DNA from: Maritimibacter sp. 55A14
GTDB taxonomy: Bacteria; Pseudomonadota; Alphaproteobacteria; Rhodobacterales; Rhodobacteraceae
Assembly (NCBI RefSeq): GCF_003122205.1
Contig: NZ_QEYE01000009.1
Span: 95,356 to 159,355, forward strand
Direction: 5' to 3'
Length of the DNA: 64,000 nt
The stretch's first letter is position 1, and every line of letters starts with the position of its first letter. Under the pieces are notes generated by a model. It saw only the letters and a program-made list of their open reading frames with translations, did not search any database and was not told the origin of the DNA. Shown here in pieces: positions 26,044-34,895 of this stretch. The position numbers and the translations under genes are program-made.

Positions 26044-27246
26044 CTATTTCAGCAGGGGTTTGAGATCGGCGGAGGCATCGGCGACCACGGCCTTGTCGGC
26101 GCTGCGGTCGGCCTCGATCAGGCGCTTGCCGACCATGTAGGCGCGCGGGTCGTTGGCGGCGTCCACCGCCAGCAGCCGGTCGCCGCGATAGTACCAGAAG
26201 CTGACCGCGCCCTCGCCCCGGCGGGTGACCACGCTGTCATAGCCGGTGTTGAGCCCGGCGATCTGCAGCTTCACGTCATACTGGTCGGACCAGAACCAGG
26301 GCGTCGCGACATAGTCGCGGTCCGCGCCGAGCATGTTGCAGGCCACGGCCTCGGCCTGGTCGATGGCGTTGGGCACGCTTTCGAGGCGGATGCGGTTACC
26401 ATGCCAGGGCAAGGAGGCGCAATCGCCCGCCGCCCAGATCGACGGGTCGGAGGTTCGCCCCCTGGCATCGGTGCGGATCCCGTTCTCCACCGCCAGACCG
26501 GCGGCTTCGGCCAATTCAGTGGCCGGCTTGATGCCCACGCCCACGATGACGAAATCGGCCTCCGGTTCGGTGCGGTCGGAGAGCCGCGCGCCGCTGACCC
26601 GCCCCTCGCCGGTGAGCCGGTCCAGCCCGACCCCTTCGCGGATATCGACGCCGTGGCTCCGGTGCAGGTTGCGGAAGAAATCCGAGGTTTCGGGTGCTGC
26701 GACCCGTTGCAGGATGCGCTCGGCCATCTCGACCAGCGTCACCTTCAGCCCCTTCATGGCGGCGACCGCGGCGGCTTCCAGCCCGATATAGCCGCCGCCG
26801 ACGATCAGCACGCGTGCACCTGGCCTGAATTCCGGCGCCATCGCGTCCACATCGGCGAGGTTGCGCACCACATGGACGCCGTCCAGCGCGCCGCCGATCG
26901 CGTCGGGCAGGCGCCGCGGATGCGAGCCGGTGGTCAGCGCAAGCTGGTCGTAGCCGATCGTCTCGCCATCCAGGGCAACGGTTTTCGCCGCCGGGTCGAT
27001 GGCGGTTACCGTCCGGCCCAGCCGCAGCGCAATGTTCTGGTCGTCGTAGAAGGCGCGCGGGCGCAGGTAGAGCCGTTCCAGTTCCATTTCGCCCAGGAGA
27101 TACTTTTTCGACAGCGGCGGGCGCTGATAGGGCGGCACGTCCTCGGCCCCGATCAGTGTGATCTCCCCGGTGAAACCTTCGCTCCTGAGTTTCGCGACGA
27201 GCGATGCCCCCGCCTGCCCGGCCCCGACCACTACAAAATGCGCCAT
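26044..27246 (-). CDS. Ferredoxin/rubredoxin reductase-like FAD oxidoreductase
   Basis: NAD(P)H-dependent flavoprotein of 400 residues. The FAD motif is VVVGAGQAGASLV, followed by PPYQRPPLSKKYLLGEM, typical of BphA4 and rhodocoxin or putidaredoxin reductases. The NADH motif is LIVGGGYIGLEAAAVAAMKG, and the second FAD site is IWAAGDCASLPW. It would pass electrons to a ferredoxin or rubredoxin serving an oxygenase, but no such partner is adjacent; the AlkB-type hydroxylase 13 kb away lacks its own reductase. The start at 27246 (MAHFVVVGAG) follows GGAAAAG. Divergent from the peroxiredoxin gene. Confidence 0.9.
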   Translation of the reverse strand: MAHFVVVGAGQAGASLVAKLRSEGFTGEITLIGAEDVPPYQRPPLSKKYLLGEMELERLYLRPRAFYDDQNIALRLGRTVTAIDPAAKTVALDGETIGYDQLALTTGSHPRRLPDAIGGALDGVHVVRNLADVDAMAPEFRPGARVLIVGGGYIGLEAAAVAAMKGLKVTLVEMAERILQRVAAPETSDFFRNLHRSHGVDIREGVGLDRLTGEGRVSGARLSDRTEPEADFVIVGVGIKPATELAEAAGLAVENGIRTDARGRTSDPSIWAAGDCASLPWHGNRIRLESVPNAIDQAEAVACNMLGADRDYVATPWFWSDQYDVKLQIAGLNTGYDSVVTRRGEGAVSFWYYRGDRLLAVDAANDPRAYMVGKRLIEADRSADKAVVADASADLKPLLK

Positions 27247-27347
27247 CTTTTCCGATCCAGTCTTGAGGGGCGCGTTTTCGCTGGCCCCGAACCGGGCGGA
27301 GCCTATATGACTCAAGCAGGCGAATTCAATCTGAGAAAGAGGGACAG

Positions 27348-27836
27348 ATGGCGATTTCGACAGGAGACAAGCTGCCTGGCGCGACCCTGATGCGCGTCGG
27401 CGCGGAGGGGCCCGAGGCGGTGGCGCTGCAGGATCTGACGGCCGGGCGTAAGATGGCGATCTTCGCCGTTCCCGGCGCATTCACACCGACCTGCCATTCC
27501 GCCCATGTGCCGAGTTTCATGCGCAGCATGGACGCGCTCAAGGCCAAGGGCGTGGACGAGGTGATCTGCATCTCGGTCAACGACCCGTTCGTGATGAAGG
27601 CCTGGGCCGAGGCGACGGGCGCCGAAAACGCCGGGATCACGATGCTGGCGGATGCCGAGGCGGCATTCACCCACGCGATCGGCATGGCCTTCGACGCGCC
27701 GCCCGCGGGGCTGCTGAGCCGGTCCAAGCGCTATGCGATGCTGGTGGAGGACGGCGAGGTGAAGATCCTCAACCAGGAAGACAGCCCCGGCACCTGCGAG
27801 ATCTCCGCGGGCGAGGCGCTGGTCGCGGCCATGTGA
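27348..27836 (+). CDS. Peroxiredoxin (Prx5-type, redoxin domain)
   Basis: Thiol peroxidase of 162 residues reducing hydrogen peroxide and organic peroxides. The peroxidatic Cys is in VPGAFTPTCHSAHVPSF, the Prx5 signature. A second cysteine, in SPGTCEISAGEALV near the C-terminus, could be resolving. The segment CISVNDPFVMKAWAEATGA is typical. Divergent promoter region of 101 bp shared with the FAD reductase. Downstream, GGGGCGG/CCGCCCC (27848-27874) can form a hairpin between this gene and the convergent MscS gene, but no T-tract follows. Confidence 0.95.
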   Translation: MAISTGDKLPGATLMRVGAEGPEAVALQDLTAGRKMAIFAVPGAFTPTCHSAHVPSFMRSMDALKAKGVDEVICISVNDPFVMKAWAEATGAENAGITMLADAEAAFTHAIGMAFDAPPAGLLSRSKRYAMLVEDGEVKILNQEDSPGTCEISAGEALVAAM

Positions 27837-27898
27837 CGCGCAAGGACGGGGCGGATCCGTCCGGGCACCGCCCCGCCCTTCGGCCCCGCAAAGGGGCG

Positions 27899-28711
27899 TC
27901 AGCCGGCTTTCTGGATTTCCACCGAATGCGGATAGGGGATCGAGACGCCGCCCTTGTCGAAGGCTTCCTTCACCGCCTTCGTCATGTCGAATTTCACATC
28001 CCAGTAATCGGCCGCATCGCACCAGAGCCGCGCTGTCAGATCGACGGAACTGTCGCCCAGATTGGTCACGCGGACCCAGGGTGCGGGATCGTCATGGACA
28101 CGCGAGTCCGCCCCGGCCAGATCGGCGATGATCTTCATCGCCTTGTCGGCGTCGTCGCCATAGTCGATCCCGAAGGTCAGATCGACGCGCCGGGTATCGT
28201 GGGCGGAGAAATTGGTGATGATCGCCCCCCAGGCCTGGCCGTTGGGCACGATGATCTGCACATTGTCGGGCGTCGCCAGTTCGGTGACGAAAAGGTTGAG
28301 ATCCTTCACCGTCCCCGACGTGCCCGCGATATCCACGTACTGGCCCAGCCGGTAGGGCCGGAAGAGGATCAGCATGAAGCCCGCCGCGAGGTCGCTGAGC
28401 GTGCCCTGAAGCGCCAGTCCGATCGCCAGCGTTGCGGCGCCCAGCATGGCCACTAGGCTCGTTGCCTCGATCCCGAAGAGGTTGAGGACCGCAATCAGCA
28501 CCATCAGCAGGATCACCCATTTGAGCATCCCGGCGATGAAGCTGCCCAGCGTGTCGTCGATCCGCGGATTGGCCAGCGCCCGGCGCCGGACCATGCCGCT
28601 GACCAGCCCGGCCACCACCCAGCCGATGATGAGGACGATGAGCGCCTTGACGCCGTTGATCACGAGCGGGGCGTAGGCGCCCAGTTCTTCCATTAGCTGC
28701 TGAAGTTCCAT
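27899..28711 (-). CDS. Small-conductance mechanosensitive channel (MscS family)
   Basis: 270-residue inner-membrane channel that opens under turgor to release solutes after osmotic downshock. Three hydrophobic helices lie at about 15-40, 60-80 and 88-112; the pore-lining TM3 is ATLAIGLALQGTLSDLAAGF, rich in Ala and Gly as in MscS. The beta domain follows with PYRLGQYVDIAGTSGTVKDL and the conserved VPNGQAWGAIITNFS. Length and layout match MscS. Transcribed toward the peroxiredoxin gene. Confidence 0.93.
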   Translation of the reverse strand: MELQQLMEELGAYAPLVINGVKALIVLIIGWVVAGLVSGMVRRRALANPRIDDTLGSFIAGMLKWVILLMVLIAVLNLFGIEATSLVAMLGAATLAIGLALQGTLSDLAAGFMLILFRPYRLGQYVDIAGTSGTVKDLNLFVTELATPDNVQIIVPNGQAWGAIITNFSAHDTRRVDLTFGIDYGDDADKAMKIIADLAGADSRVHDDPAPWVRVTNLGDSSVDLTARLWCDAADYWDVKFDMTKAVKEAFDKGGVSIPYPHSVEIQKAG

Positions 28712-28836
28712 GATGTCCCTCTGTTCGTTCCTCCGGCGCGCATCCGCCGGGCCGCACGGGCGCCCTTACACCGGCGCGGTGGGCCAAGTCTATGGGGCTT
28801 TCGGGTGTTTCTTCCCCGGAATTCCCCGGCCCGTTT

Positions 28837-29133
28837 CTATTCGGCCAGCTTGTCCATCTTGCGGGCGAGCTTGATGTCGAGCGGGCTCAGCCCGCCCACG
28901 TCATGGGTCGAGAGCGTCACCTCCACCGTCTTGTAGACGTTGAACCATTCCGGGTGGTGGTTCCATTTCTCGGCCCAGAGCGCGGCGCGCGTCATCCAGC
29001 CGAAGGCTTCGACGAAATTGGTGAAGGTGAAGCTCTTGGTGATCGCATCGCGGCCCTCGGCCATCTGCCAGCCGCTTTCCAGCAGCGGCTCCAGGTCGGT
29101 GCCCCGTTCGGTCTCGGTCAGTTTCTCGGTCAT
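28837..29133 (-). CDS. phhB: Pterin-4a-carbinolamine dehydratase
   Basis: 98-residue enzyme that dehydrates 4a-hydroxytetrahydrobiopterin, recycling the pterin cofactor of phenylalanine hydroxylase. The active-site block [20 protein letters not shown], with its histidine pair, and [19 protein letters not shown] are diagnostic. The start at 29133 is preceded by GGAGGAG and overlaps the GNAT gene stop (ATGA). No phenylalanine hydroxylase gene is in the window; in bacteria without one, a general pterin or molybdopterin role has been suggested. Confidence 0.93.
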   Translation of the reverse strand: MTEKLTETERGTDLEPLLESGWQMAEGRDAITKSFTFTNFVEAFGWMTRAALWAEKWNHHPEWFNVYKTVEVTLSTHDVGGLSPLDIKLARKMDKLAE

Positions 29134-30317
29134 GTCTCCTCCGTCCGTGTCTTGCGGAACGGGCCATAGGCGGTGAGAACCTCGATCTCCTCGTCCACGG
29201 CGGCCCGTTCCGCTTCCAGATAGCGCTCGACCGCGTCGCTGAAGCCCGGATCGGCGATCCAGTGCAGCGAATGCGTGGTCACCGGCATGTAGCCCCGCGC
29301 CAGCTTGTGGGCGCCCTGCGCCCCAGCCTCCACGGTGGCGAGGCCCTGCGCGATGGCGAAGTCGATGGCCTGGTAGTAACAGGTTTCGAAATGCAGGCAG
29401 GGATGCTCCTCGACACATCCCCAGTAGCGGCCGTAGAGCGTGTCGCGGCCGATGAAGTTCAGCGCGCCCGCCACCTCGCGCCCGTCGCGTTCGGCCAGCA
29501 CCAGCGCGATGTCGCCGCGCAGGCTCTCATGCGCGCGTTCGAAGAAGTCCCGCGTCAGATAGGGCATGCCCCATTTGCGCGCGCCGGTGTCCTGATAGAA
29601 GTTCCAGAACGCGTCCCAGTGCGCGGGGCGGATCGCGTCGCCGGTCAGCGTGCGGATCGTGCCGCCGAATGCCTGCGCGGTGCGGCGTTCCTTGCGGATC
29701 GCCTTGCGCTTGCGCGAGGCCAGCGTGGCGAGAAAGGCGTCGAAATCGCTGTAGCCGTCATTGCGCCAGTGAAACTGCTGGCCGGTGCGGTGCATCAGCC
29801 CCATCGCCCGGCCCGCCTCGGCCTCGGTTTCGGTGCAGAAGGTAACATGCAGCGATGAGAGCCGGTTTTCCGCGGCCAGTTGCACCGCGCCCTGCACCAG
29901 CGCGGCCTGTCCGGCGGTCTCGTATCCCGGCCGGGTCAGGAATCGGCGGCCGGTTGCGGGGGTGAAGGGCACCGCGCATTGCAGCTTGGGGTAATACCGC
30001 CCGCCCGCGCGTTCATAGGCATGCGCCCAGTTATGGTCGAAGACGTATTCGCCCTGGCTGTGGGTCTTGGCGTAAAGCGGCGCGACGGCGATGATTTGTC
30101 CCTCAGCGCGTGCGACCAGGTGATGCGGCCGCCAGCCGGTGCCCGCCCCGACCGAGCCGGACCTTTCCAGCGCGCTGAGGAAACGGTGCGTCGTGAACGG
30201 ATCGTGCGGGCGGCCGCCATCCGCGGTCTCGGGGCAGGCGCAGGCGTCCCACTCCCCGGCGTCGATCGCGCCGAGCCCGGAGAGCACCGAGATCTCTATG
30301 CTGGTGTCGTCGCGCAT
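29130..30317 (-). CDS. GNAT-family N-acyltransferase (COG3146/DUF482-like)
   Basis: 395-residue soluble protein resembling the DUF482 peptidogalycan-like acyltransferases of the GNAT fold. Typical blocks are [38 protein letters not shown] and a C-terminal [18 protein letters not shown] with [14 protein letters not shown]. The substrate is unknown. The start ATG at 30317 is chosen over the open frame to 30467 because the extra residues are basic and unstructured. The stop overlaps the phhB start (ATGA), so these two are translated together. Confidence 0.82.
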   Translation of the reverse strand: MRDDTSIEISVLSGLGAIDAGEWDACACPETADGGRPHDPFTTHRFLSALERSGSVGAGTGWRPHHLVARAEGQIIAVAPLYAKTHSQGEYVFDHNWAHAYERAGGRYYPKLQCAVPFTPATGRRFLTRPGYETAGQAALVQGAVQLAAENRLSSLHVTFCTETEAEAGRAMGLMHRTGQQFHWRNDGYSDFDAFLATLASRKRKAIRKERRTAQAFGGTIRTLTGDAIRPAHWDAFWNFYQDTGARKWGMPYLTRDFFERAHESLRGDIALVLAERDGREVAGALNFIGRDTLYGRYWGCVEEHPCLHFETCYYQAIDFAIAQGLATVEAGAQGAHKLARGYMPVTTHSLHWIADPGFSDAVERYLEAERAAVDEEIEVLTAYGPFRKTRTEET

Positions 30318-30367
30318 GGCCTCCCGCCTCGTGGCATTCTCTTGAAATGGCGCCTCTCCCCGCGGGG

Positions 30368-31144
30368 TCAACCCGGCGGCAGCGCCGGGCGATAGCCTTC
30401 GAAGGTGATGTTGTGGGCGACCCGGCGCGCCTCGGCCTCGGTCTGCGGCGAGCGGACGGTCCAGCACAGGATGGCCGCGCCCGTCTTTTTCAGGGCAGCG
30501 ACGCGCGGGCGCGCCAGGTCGGCAGCCTCATGCGAGATGAAGGTGGCCCCGACGCGGTCGAAATCCGGGATGCCGCGCAGCGCCGCGGCGCGCGCCACCG
30601 GCAGAAGGCGCCAGTCCTCGGGCCGGAAGGCCGATGTGGTCAGCCCGCGCGGCACATCAGGTGCGGCCGCTCCGAAGGCCGCGACCGCATAGGGGTTGAA
30701 GGACATCACCGCGGCCGGCCCGGCGTAGTTGCGAAGGTCGCGCGCCGCGGCGCGTTCCAGCGTCCCGGTATCGGGGCCCAGCGCGCCGTCCTGATCCTTG
30801 ATCTCCACGAGCAGCGGCGCGCGCCCGGCGACCAGCGCCAGCACCTCGGCGAAGGTCGGGATCGTCTCCGTCCGCGCGCTGCCGGCCAGCGCGATGCGGC
30901 CCAGATCGAGCGCATCGCGCTGGCGCACCGGGCCGGTCTCACCCGTCAGCCGGTGCAGGGCGTAGTCGTGATAGACCACCGCCTGCCCGTCGCGCGAAAG
31001 CTGCAGGTCGATCTCGATGCCGTAGCCCGCGGCGATGGCCGCCTCGATTGCGGCGGGTGAATTCTCGATCACCCCCGCCGCGCGGTCGTGCAGCCCGCGA
31101 TGGGCGAGCGGCAGCCGCAGGAAGGGGGCGGGTAGCGGCGTCAT
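30368..31144 (-). CDS. Glycerophosphodiester phosphodiesterase
   Basis: TIM-barrel enzyme of 258 residues cleaving glycerophosphodiesters to glycerol-3-phosphate and an alcohol. The motif LAHRGLHDRAAGVIENSPAA opens the barrel, with the catalytic His and Glu, and GIEIDLQLSRDGQAVVYHDY carries the metal-binding acids and second His. No signal peptide, so cytoplasmic (UgpQ-like). The start overlaps the RidA stop (ATGA), making a ridA-gdpd pair followed by the GNAT and phhB genes on the same strand. Confidence 0.93.
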   Translation of the reverse strand: MTPLPAPFLRLPLAHRGLHDRAAGVIENSPAAIEAAIAAGYGIEIDLQLSRDGQAVVYHDYALHRLTGETGPVRQRDALDLGRIALAGSARTETIPTFAEVLALVAGRAPLLVEIKDQDGALGPDTGTLERAAARDLRNYAGPAAVMSFNPYAVAAFGAAAPDVPRGLTTSAFRPEDWRLLPVARAAALRGIPDFDRVGATFISHEAADLARPRVAALKKTGAAILCWTVRSPQTEAEARRVAHNITFEGYRPALPPG

Positions 31145-31608
31145 GCGCGGATCTGGAATATCCCGTCGATCTCCACCGCCACGCCAAGGGGCAGCGCCGC
31201 ACAGCCGACGGCGGCGCGGGAATGCTTGCCGGCCTCGCCGAGCGCCTCGCCCATGAAATCCGACGCGCCGTTGATGACCTTGGGCTGGTCGGTGAAATCC
31301 GGCGTGCAGTTCACGAAGCCACCCAGCCGGACGACCCGTTCCAGCCGGTCCAGATCGCCGCCGCAGGCCGCCTTGACCTGCGCCAGCAGGTTGATCGCGC
31401 AGACCCGCGCCGCGGCCTGGCCTTCGTTTATCGTCATCGTGTCGCCCAGCTTGCCGGTGATCAGCGTGCCGTTGTCGACCGAGATCTGGCCGGAGACATG
31501 GACGAGATTGCCAGCCACCACGAAGGGTACGTAATTGGCGGCGGGGGCGGGGGCCTCAGGCAGGGTCACGCCCATCTCGGCCAGACGTGATTCGAATTTC
31601 GAGCTCAT
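31141..31608 (-). CDS. RidA-family protein (enamine/imine deaminase type)
   Basis: 155-residue member of the YjgF/YER057c/UK114 family. Canonical RidA hydrolyses reactive enamines made by PLP enzymes. Here the longer form (COG0251 subgroup) has VPFVVAGNLVHVSGQISVDN, ARVCAINLLAQVKAACGGDL and KHSRAAVGCAALPLGVAVEI. The Arg that binds the carboxylate in canonical RidA is not obvious in the final block, so substrate preference may differ. Translationally coupled to the phosphodiesterase gene by ATGA. Confidence 0.88.
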   Translation of the reverse strand: MSSKFESRLAEMGVTLPEAPAPAANYVPFVVAGNLVHVSGQISVDNGTLITGKLGDTMTINEGQAAARVCAINLLAQVKAACGGDLDRLERVVRLGGFVNCTPDFTDQPKVINGASDFMGEALGEAGKHSRAAVGCAALPLGVAVEIDGIFQIRA

Positions 31609-31676
31609 GCGCGCATCTCCCTTGTCGCTTTGCGGCGCAGGCTAACGCCGTCGCCTTGCCGGGGAAAGCCTCGATC

Positions 31677-32978
31677 TCAGGGCTCGCGGAAGGCCCGCGT
31701 GAAATAGTCCGTGAGCGGTCGGACGAGATAGGCCAACGGGCTGCGCTCGGCGGTGCTCAGGTAGGCCTCCACCGGCATTCCGGGGAGCGGGTCGATGCCG
31801 GAAAGCCGCGCCCACTCCCCTTCCAGCGGCATGATCTCGGCCCGGTAGAAGGCCCGCCCCGATGCGCTGTCGGTGAAGGCGTCGACGGAGAGTTTCGTGA
31901 CCCGGCCGCGGAGTTCCGGACTGCGGCGGCCCCCGAGCGAGGGGAAGCGAAGGCGCACCTCCTGCCCGACACGCACCTCGTCCACATGCGCCGTCGCGAT
32001 CTCGGCGGCGATGATGAGCGGGCGGTCCTGCGGCACGATCCGGAGCACGGTTTCCGCCGGGCGGATCACCGCGCCGGGCGAGGAAACGGTGAGCCCATGC
32101 ACGAATCCCGCGGCCGGTGCGCGGATGTCGAGCCGCGACAGGCGGCCGGTCAGGGCGCGCCGGCGTTCGGCCAGTTCCATCTCCTGCGCGCGCAGGTCGC
32201 GCAGTTCGGCGATGGCGGCCTCGCGGCGGGTCGAACGCAGCTTCAGCACCTCCAGCGCGATCTCGGTCGCGCGGCCCTGCAACTCGGCGTCGGCGGCGGC
32301 GAGTTCGCCGTCGCGGCCCTCGAGCCGCGCCGCCTCGCGCCGCAGCGACAGCACGCGCGGCCGTTCCGCCAGGCCCTTGTCCAGAAGGGTTTGCTGGCCT
32401 GACAACTCCTCGCCGATCAGCTCAATCTGGGCCGCGAGCGCGCCGCGCTGCGCCGCCAGGCCGGCGCGCTGGCTGGCGATCTGGCCCTGTCGCTTGCCAA
32501 GCTGCGCGGTCTCTCGCGCCAGCGACAGCGCCCGCGCGGCGTGCAGCCGCCGCTGCCCGTCGATCATCTCGCGCAGGCCAGCCCGACGCGCCGCCTCCCC
32601 GCGGAGCGCCGCGTCGAACGCGACCGTAGGCCGACCGTCGCGTTCCGCCAGTAGCCGCCCGCGCCTTGCGGCCAGTTCGAAGAGCCAGTCCTCCACAATG
32701 GTCAGTTCGGATCTCATCTGGGTGGAGTCGAGCCGCAGAAGAAGCTGCCCCGCTTCGACGAAATCGCCCTCCTCGACCAGAATTCGGTCCGCAACCCCGC
32801 CATCGGGATGCTGGACGACCTGCCGGTTTCGCTCGACTTCCAAACGCCCCGGTGCGATCACCGCCCCGGCGATGCGGGCGCCCGCCGACCAGGCGCCGAA
32901 GCCGCCCAGAAGCGCCGCCATCGCAGCGAGGCCCAGCAGCAGCGGGGCGCGGGCGGGCCAGGTCCGGGCCACGTTCAC
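31677..32978 (-). CDS. Type I secretion membrane fusion protein (HlyD family)
   Basis: 433-residue periplasmic adaptor linking an inner-membrane ABC exporter to an outer-membrane channel. One N-terminal membrane helix (LLLGLAAMAALLGGFGAWSA), then APGRLEVERNRQVVQHPDGG and ADRILVEEGDFVEAGQLLLR, the lipoyl-like half-motif of HlyD/PrtE, then a long coiled coil (about residues 120-270) and the second half-motif RAPAAGFVHGLTV. The start is GTG at 32978, overlapping the ABC gene stop (GTGA). No TolC-like gene is present; the outer-membrane partner must be elsewhere. Confidence 0.92.
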   Translation of the reverse strand: MNVARTWPARAPLLLGLAAMAALLGGFGAWSAGARIAGAVIAPGRLEVERNRQVVQHPDGGVADRILVEEGDFVEAGQLLLRLDSTQMRSELTIVEDWLFELAARRGRLLAERDGRPTVAFDAALRGEAARRAGLREMIDGQRRLHAARALSLARETAQLGKRQGQIASQRAGLAAQRGALAAQIELIGEELSGQQTLLDKGLAERPRVLSLRREAARLEGRDGELAAADAELQGRATEIALEVLKLRSTRREAAIAELRDLRAQEMELAERRRALTGRLSRLDIRAPAAGFVHGLTVSSPGAVIRPAETVLRIVPQDRPLIIAAEIATAHVDEVRVGQEVRLRFPSLGGRRSPELRGRVTKLSVDAFTDSASGRAFYRAEIMPLEGEWARLSGIDPLPGMPVEAYLSTAERSPLAYLVRPLTDYFTRAFREP

Positions 32979-34705
32979 GACGCGCCCGCCGCGCCGGCAG
33001 GCCAGGCCCCGCGCAGGTCATGCAGATTGCGCACCGTGCGTCCCAGCACCGCGTCGCGCGGGCCCTGCGTGCGCGCCGCGCCGCCCTCCAGCACTAGCAG
33101 GCGGTCGCATTCCTGGATCGCCGCCGGGCGGTGGGCCATGATGACGACCGCGCCGCCTGCCGCCTTCACCGCCCGGATCGCAGCGTTCAGCGCCTGCGAT
33201 CCGTCATGGTCGAGGCTGGAATTCGGCTCGTCCAGGACCAGCACCGCCGGGTCGCCGAAAAGTGCCCGCGCCAGCGCGATTCGCTGGACCTCGCCGCCCG
33301 AGAGCCCCGCGCCCTGCGCCGAGAGCGGCGTGTCGTAGCCGGCGGGCAGGTGCAGGATCATCTCATGCGCCGCGGCCTTGCGTGCGGCCTTTACGATTTT
33401 TTCGGGGTCCGGGTCCGGTGCGAGCCGGGCGATGTTTTCGGCAATCGTGCCGTCGAAAAGCGTCACGCGCTGCGGCAGGTAGCCGATATGCCGGCCCAGA
33501 TCGTCGGGCGCATACTGGTCCAGCGCGGCGCCATCGAGCCGCAGGCATCCCGAGGCAGGCTGCCAGACCCCCGCGATGGCGCGGGCCAGTGCCGTTTTCC
33601 CGGATCCGCTGGGGCCGATCACGCCCAGCGCCTGGCCGGGTTCCAGCCGGAAGCCAATCCCGTGCAGCACCGGCCGGGCGCCGCCGGGCGGCACCACCGT
33701 CAGGCCGGTGGCCTCCAGTCGGGCGCGGGGGGCGGACAGCGCGGTGCGCGGGGCGGCGGGGGGTGTCTCCGACAGGAGGGCGCAGAGCCGGGTCCAGCCG
33801 TCGCGGGCCGCCTGGATCAGCCGCCACTGGCCGAGGGTGACCTCCACCGGCGCCAGCGCCCGGCCCAGGATGACTGACGAGGCGATCATCGCGCCTGCCG
33901 ACATCTCGCCCCGCAGCACCAGCAATGCGCCGAGCCCGAGGATCGCCGATTGCAGGAAGAGCCTCAGCGTCCGTGTTGCCACCGCGAAGCTGCCGGCGCG
34001 GTCGCTGGCGGCGATCCGGCGGGCCAGCGCGTCGTTACGCGCGTGGCTCCAGCGCGCGAAGGCGGCCCCCCGCATGCCCAGGCCGGTAACAGTCTCGGCC
34101 TCTGCGGCGACCCGGCCGGCGATGCGGTCCGCGGCGGCGCCCGCGGCGGCGGATTTGCCCATCGGGCCCGCCGTGGCCCACTGGTTGAGTGCCGCGAGCA
34201 GGATCAGACCCAGCGTGCCCGCTGTCGCCAGAAGTCCCAGCCAGGTGTGGAAAAGAAAGATCGCGGCCAGGAAGAACGGCGTCCAGGGCAGGTCGAAAAG
34301 CGCGGTGAGCGCCGGGGCGGTCAGCAGGCGCTGGACATCCTCCAGATCGCGCAGGCCGCCGCGCCCGCGATCCCGAGCCCCCGGAGCGGCCGCATCCATC
34401 TCGGCCGCGAAGACGCGGGCGTCGAGGCGCGACTGGAACCGCGCCCCGGCCCGCGCCATCACCCGGCCGCGGGCATGGTCCAGGAGCCCCATCATCAGGA
34501 ACAGGAAGCCAGAGAGCATCGAGAGCGCGGCCAGCGTCTCCTCGGACCCGCTGGCGAGCACCCGGTCATAGACCTGGAGCATGTAGAGCGGCCCTGTCAG
34601 CATCAACAGATTGACGAAGACGCTGAAGACGAAGACCGCCGCGAAGAGCCGCGTGTTGCCCCACAGCGTCATGCGCAGTTCCGTTGCCCCGGTCCTGGCG
34701 TTCAC
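32975..34705 (-). CDS. Type I secretion ABC permease/ATPase (PrtD type)
   Basis: Fused exporter of 576 residues with no N-terminal C39 or C39-like domain, as in PrtD/LapB-type systems for C-terminally tagged substrates. Six hydrophobic segments lie in the first 300 residues. The nucleotide-binding domain has Walker A IGPSGSGKTALA, signature LSGGEVQRIALARAL, Walker B VLVLDEPNSSLDHDG and the switch His in VIMAHRP. The start is placed at a GTG (34705) with GGAGGT 7 nt upstream; the frame is open to 34801, but that leader lacks a good site. Probable substrates are unknown; the Hint protein at 61376 is one candidate. Confidence 0.92.
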   Translation of the reverse strand: MNARTGATELRMTLWGNTRLFAAVFVFSVFVNLLMLTGPLYMLQVYDRVLASGSEETLAALSMLSGFLFLMMGLLDHARGRVMARAGARFQSRLDARVFAAEMDAAAPGARDRGRGGLRDLEDVQRLLTAPALTALFDLPWTPFFLAAIFLFHTWLGLLATAGTLGLILLAALNQWATAGPMGKSAAAGAAADRIAGRVAAEAETVTGLGMRGAAFARWSHARNDALARRIAASDRAGSFAVATRTLRLFLQSAILGLGALLVLRGEMSAGAMIASSVILGRALAPVEVTLGQWRLIQAARDGWTRLCALLSETPPAAPRTALSAPRARLEATGLTVVPPGGARPVLHGIGFRLEPGQALGVIGPSGSGKTALARAIAGVWQPASGCLRLDGAALDQYAPDDLGRHIGYLPQRVTLFDGTIAENIARLAPDPDPEKIVKAARKAAAHEMILHLPAGYDTPLSAQGAGLSGGEVQRIALARALFGDPAVLVLDEPNSSLDHDGSQALNAAIRAVKAAGGAVVIMAHRPAAIQECDRLLVLEGGAARTQGPRDAVLGRTVRNLHDLRGAWPAGAAGAS

Positions 34706-34895
34706 TGGTTGCACCTCCGACCGCCCCTGAAATACCGCTGCCGTGGCCGAACCATGTCCTTTACGGGGCATGGTCCGGAAAACCGGCCATGACCAAGACA
34801 CAAGTTCGTGGTTCTATGGCAATCCGGATTTGCACAGCTAATATATAGCGCCTATGAATAAATCGTTGACTATCGCTGGGACAGGTGAAGCAAGT

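Noticed and set aside
27848..27874. GGGGCGG/CCGCCCC hairpin as terminator between peroxiredoxin and mscS genes
   Set aside because: No T-tract on either strand; mentioned only as a possible hairpin.
31677..34705. RTX toxin operon
   Set aside because: Exporter genes are present, but no GGxGxDxxx repeat protein was found in the window.
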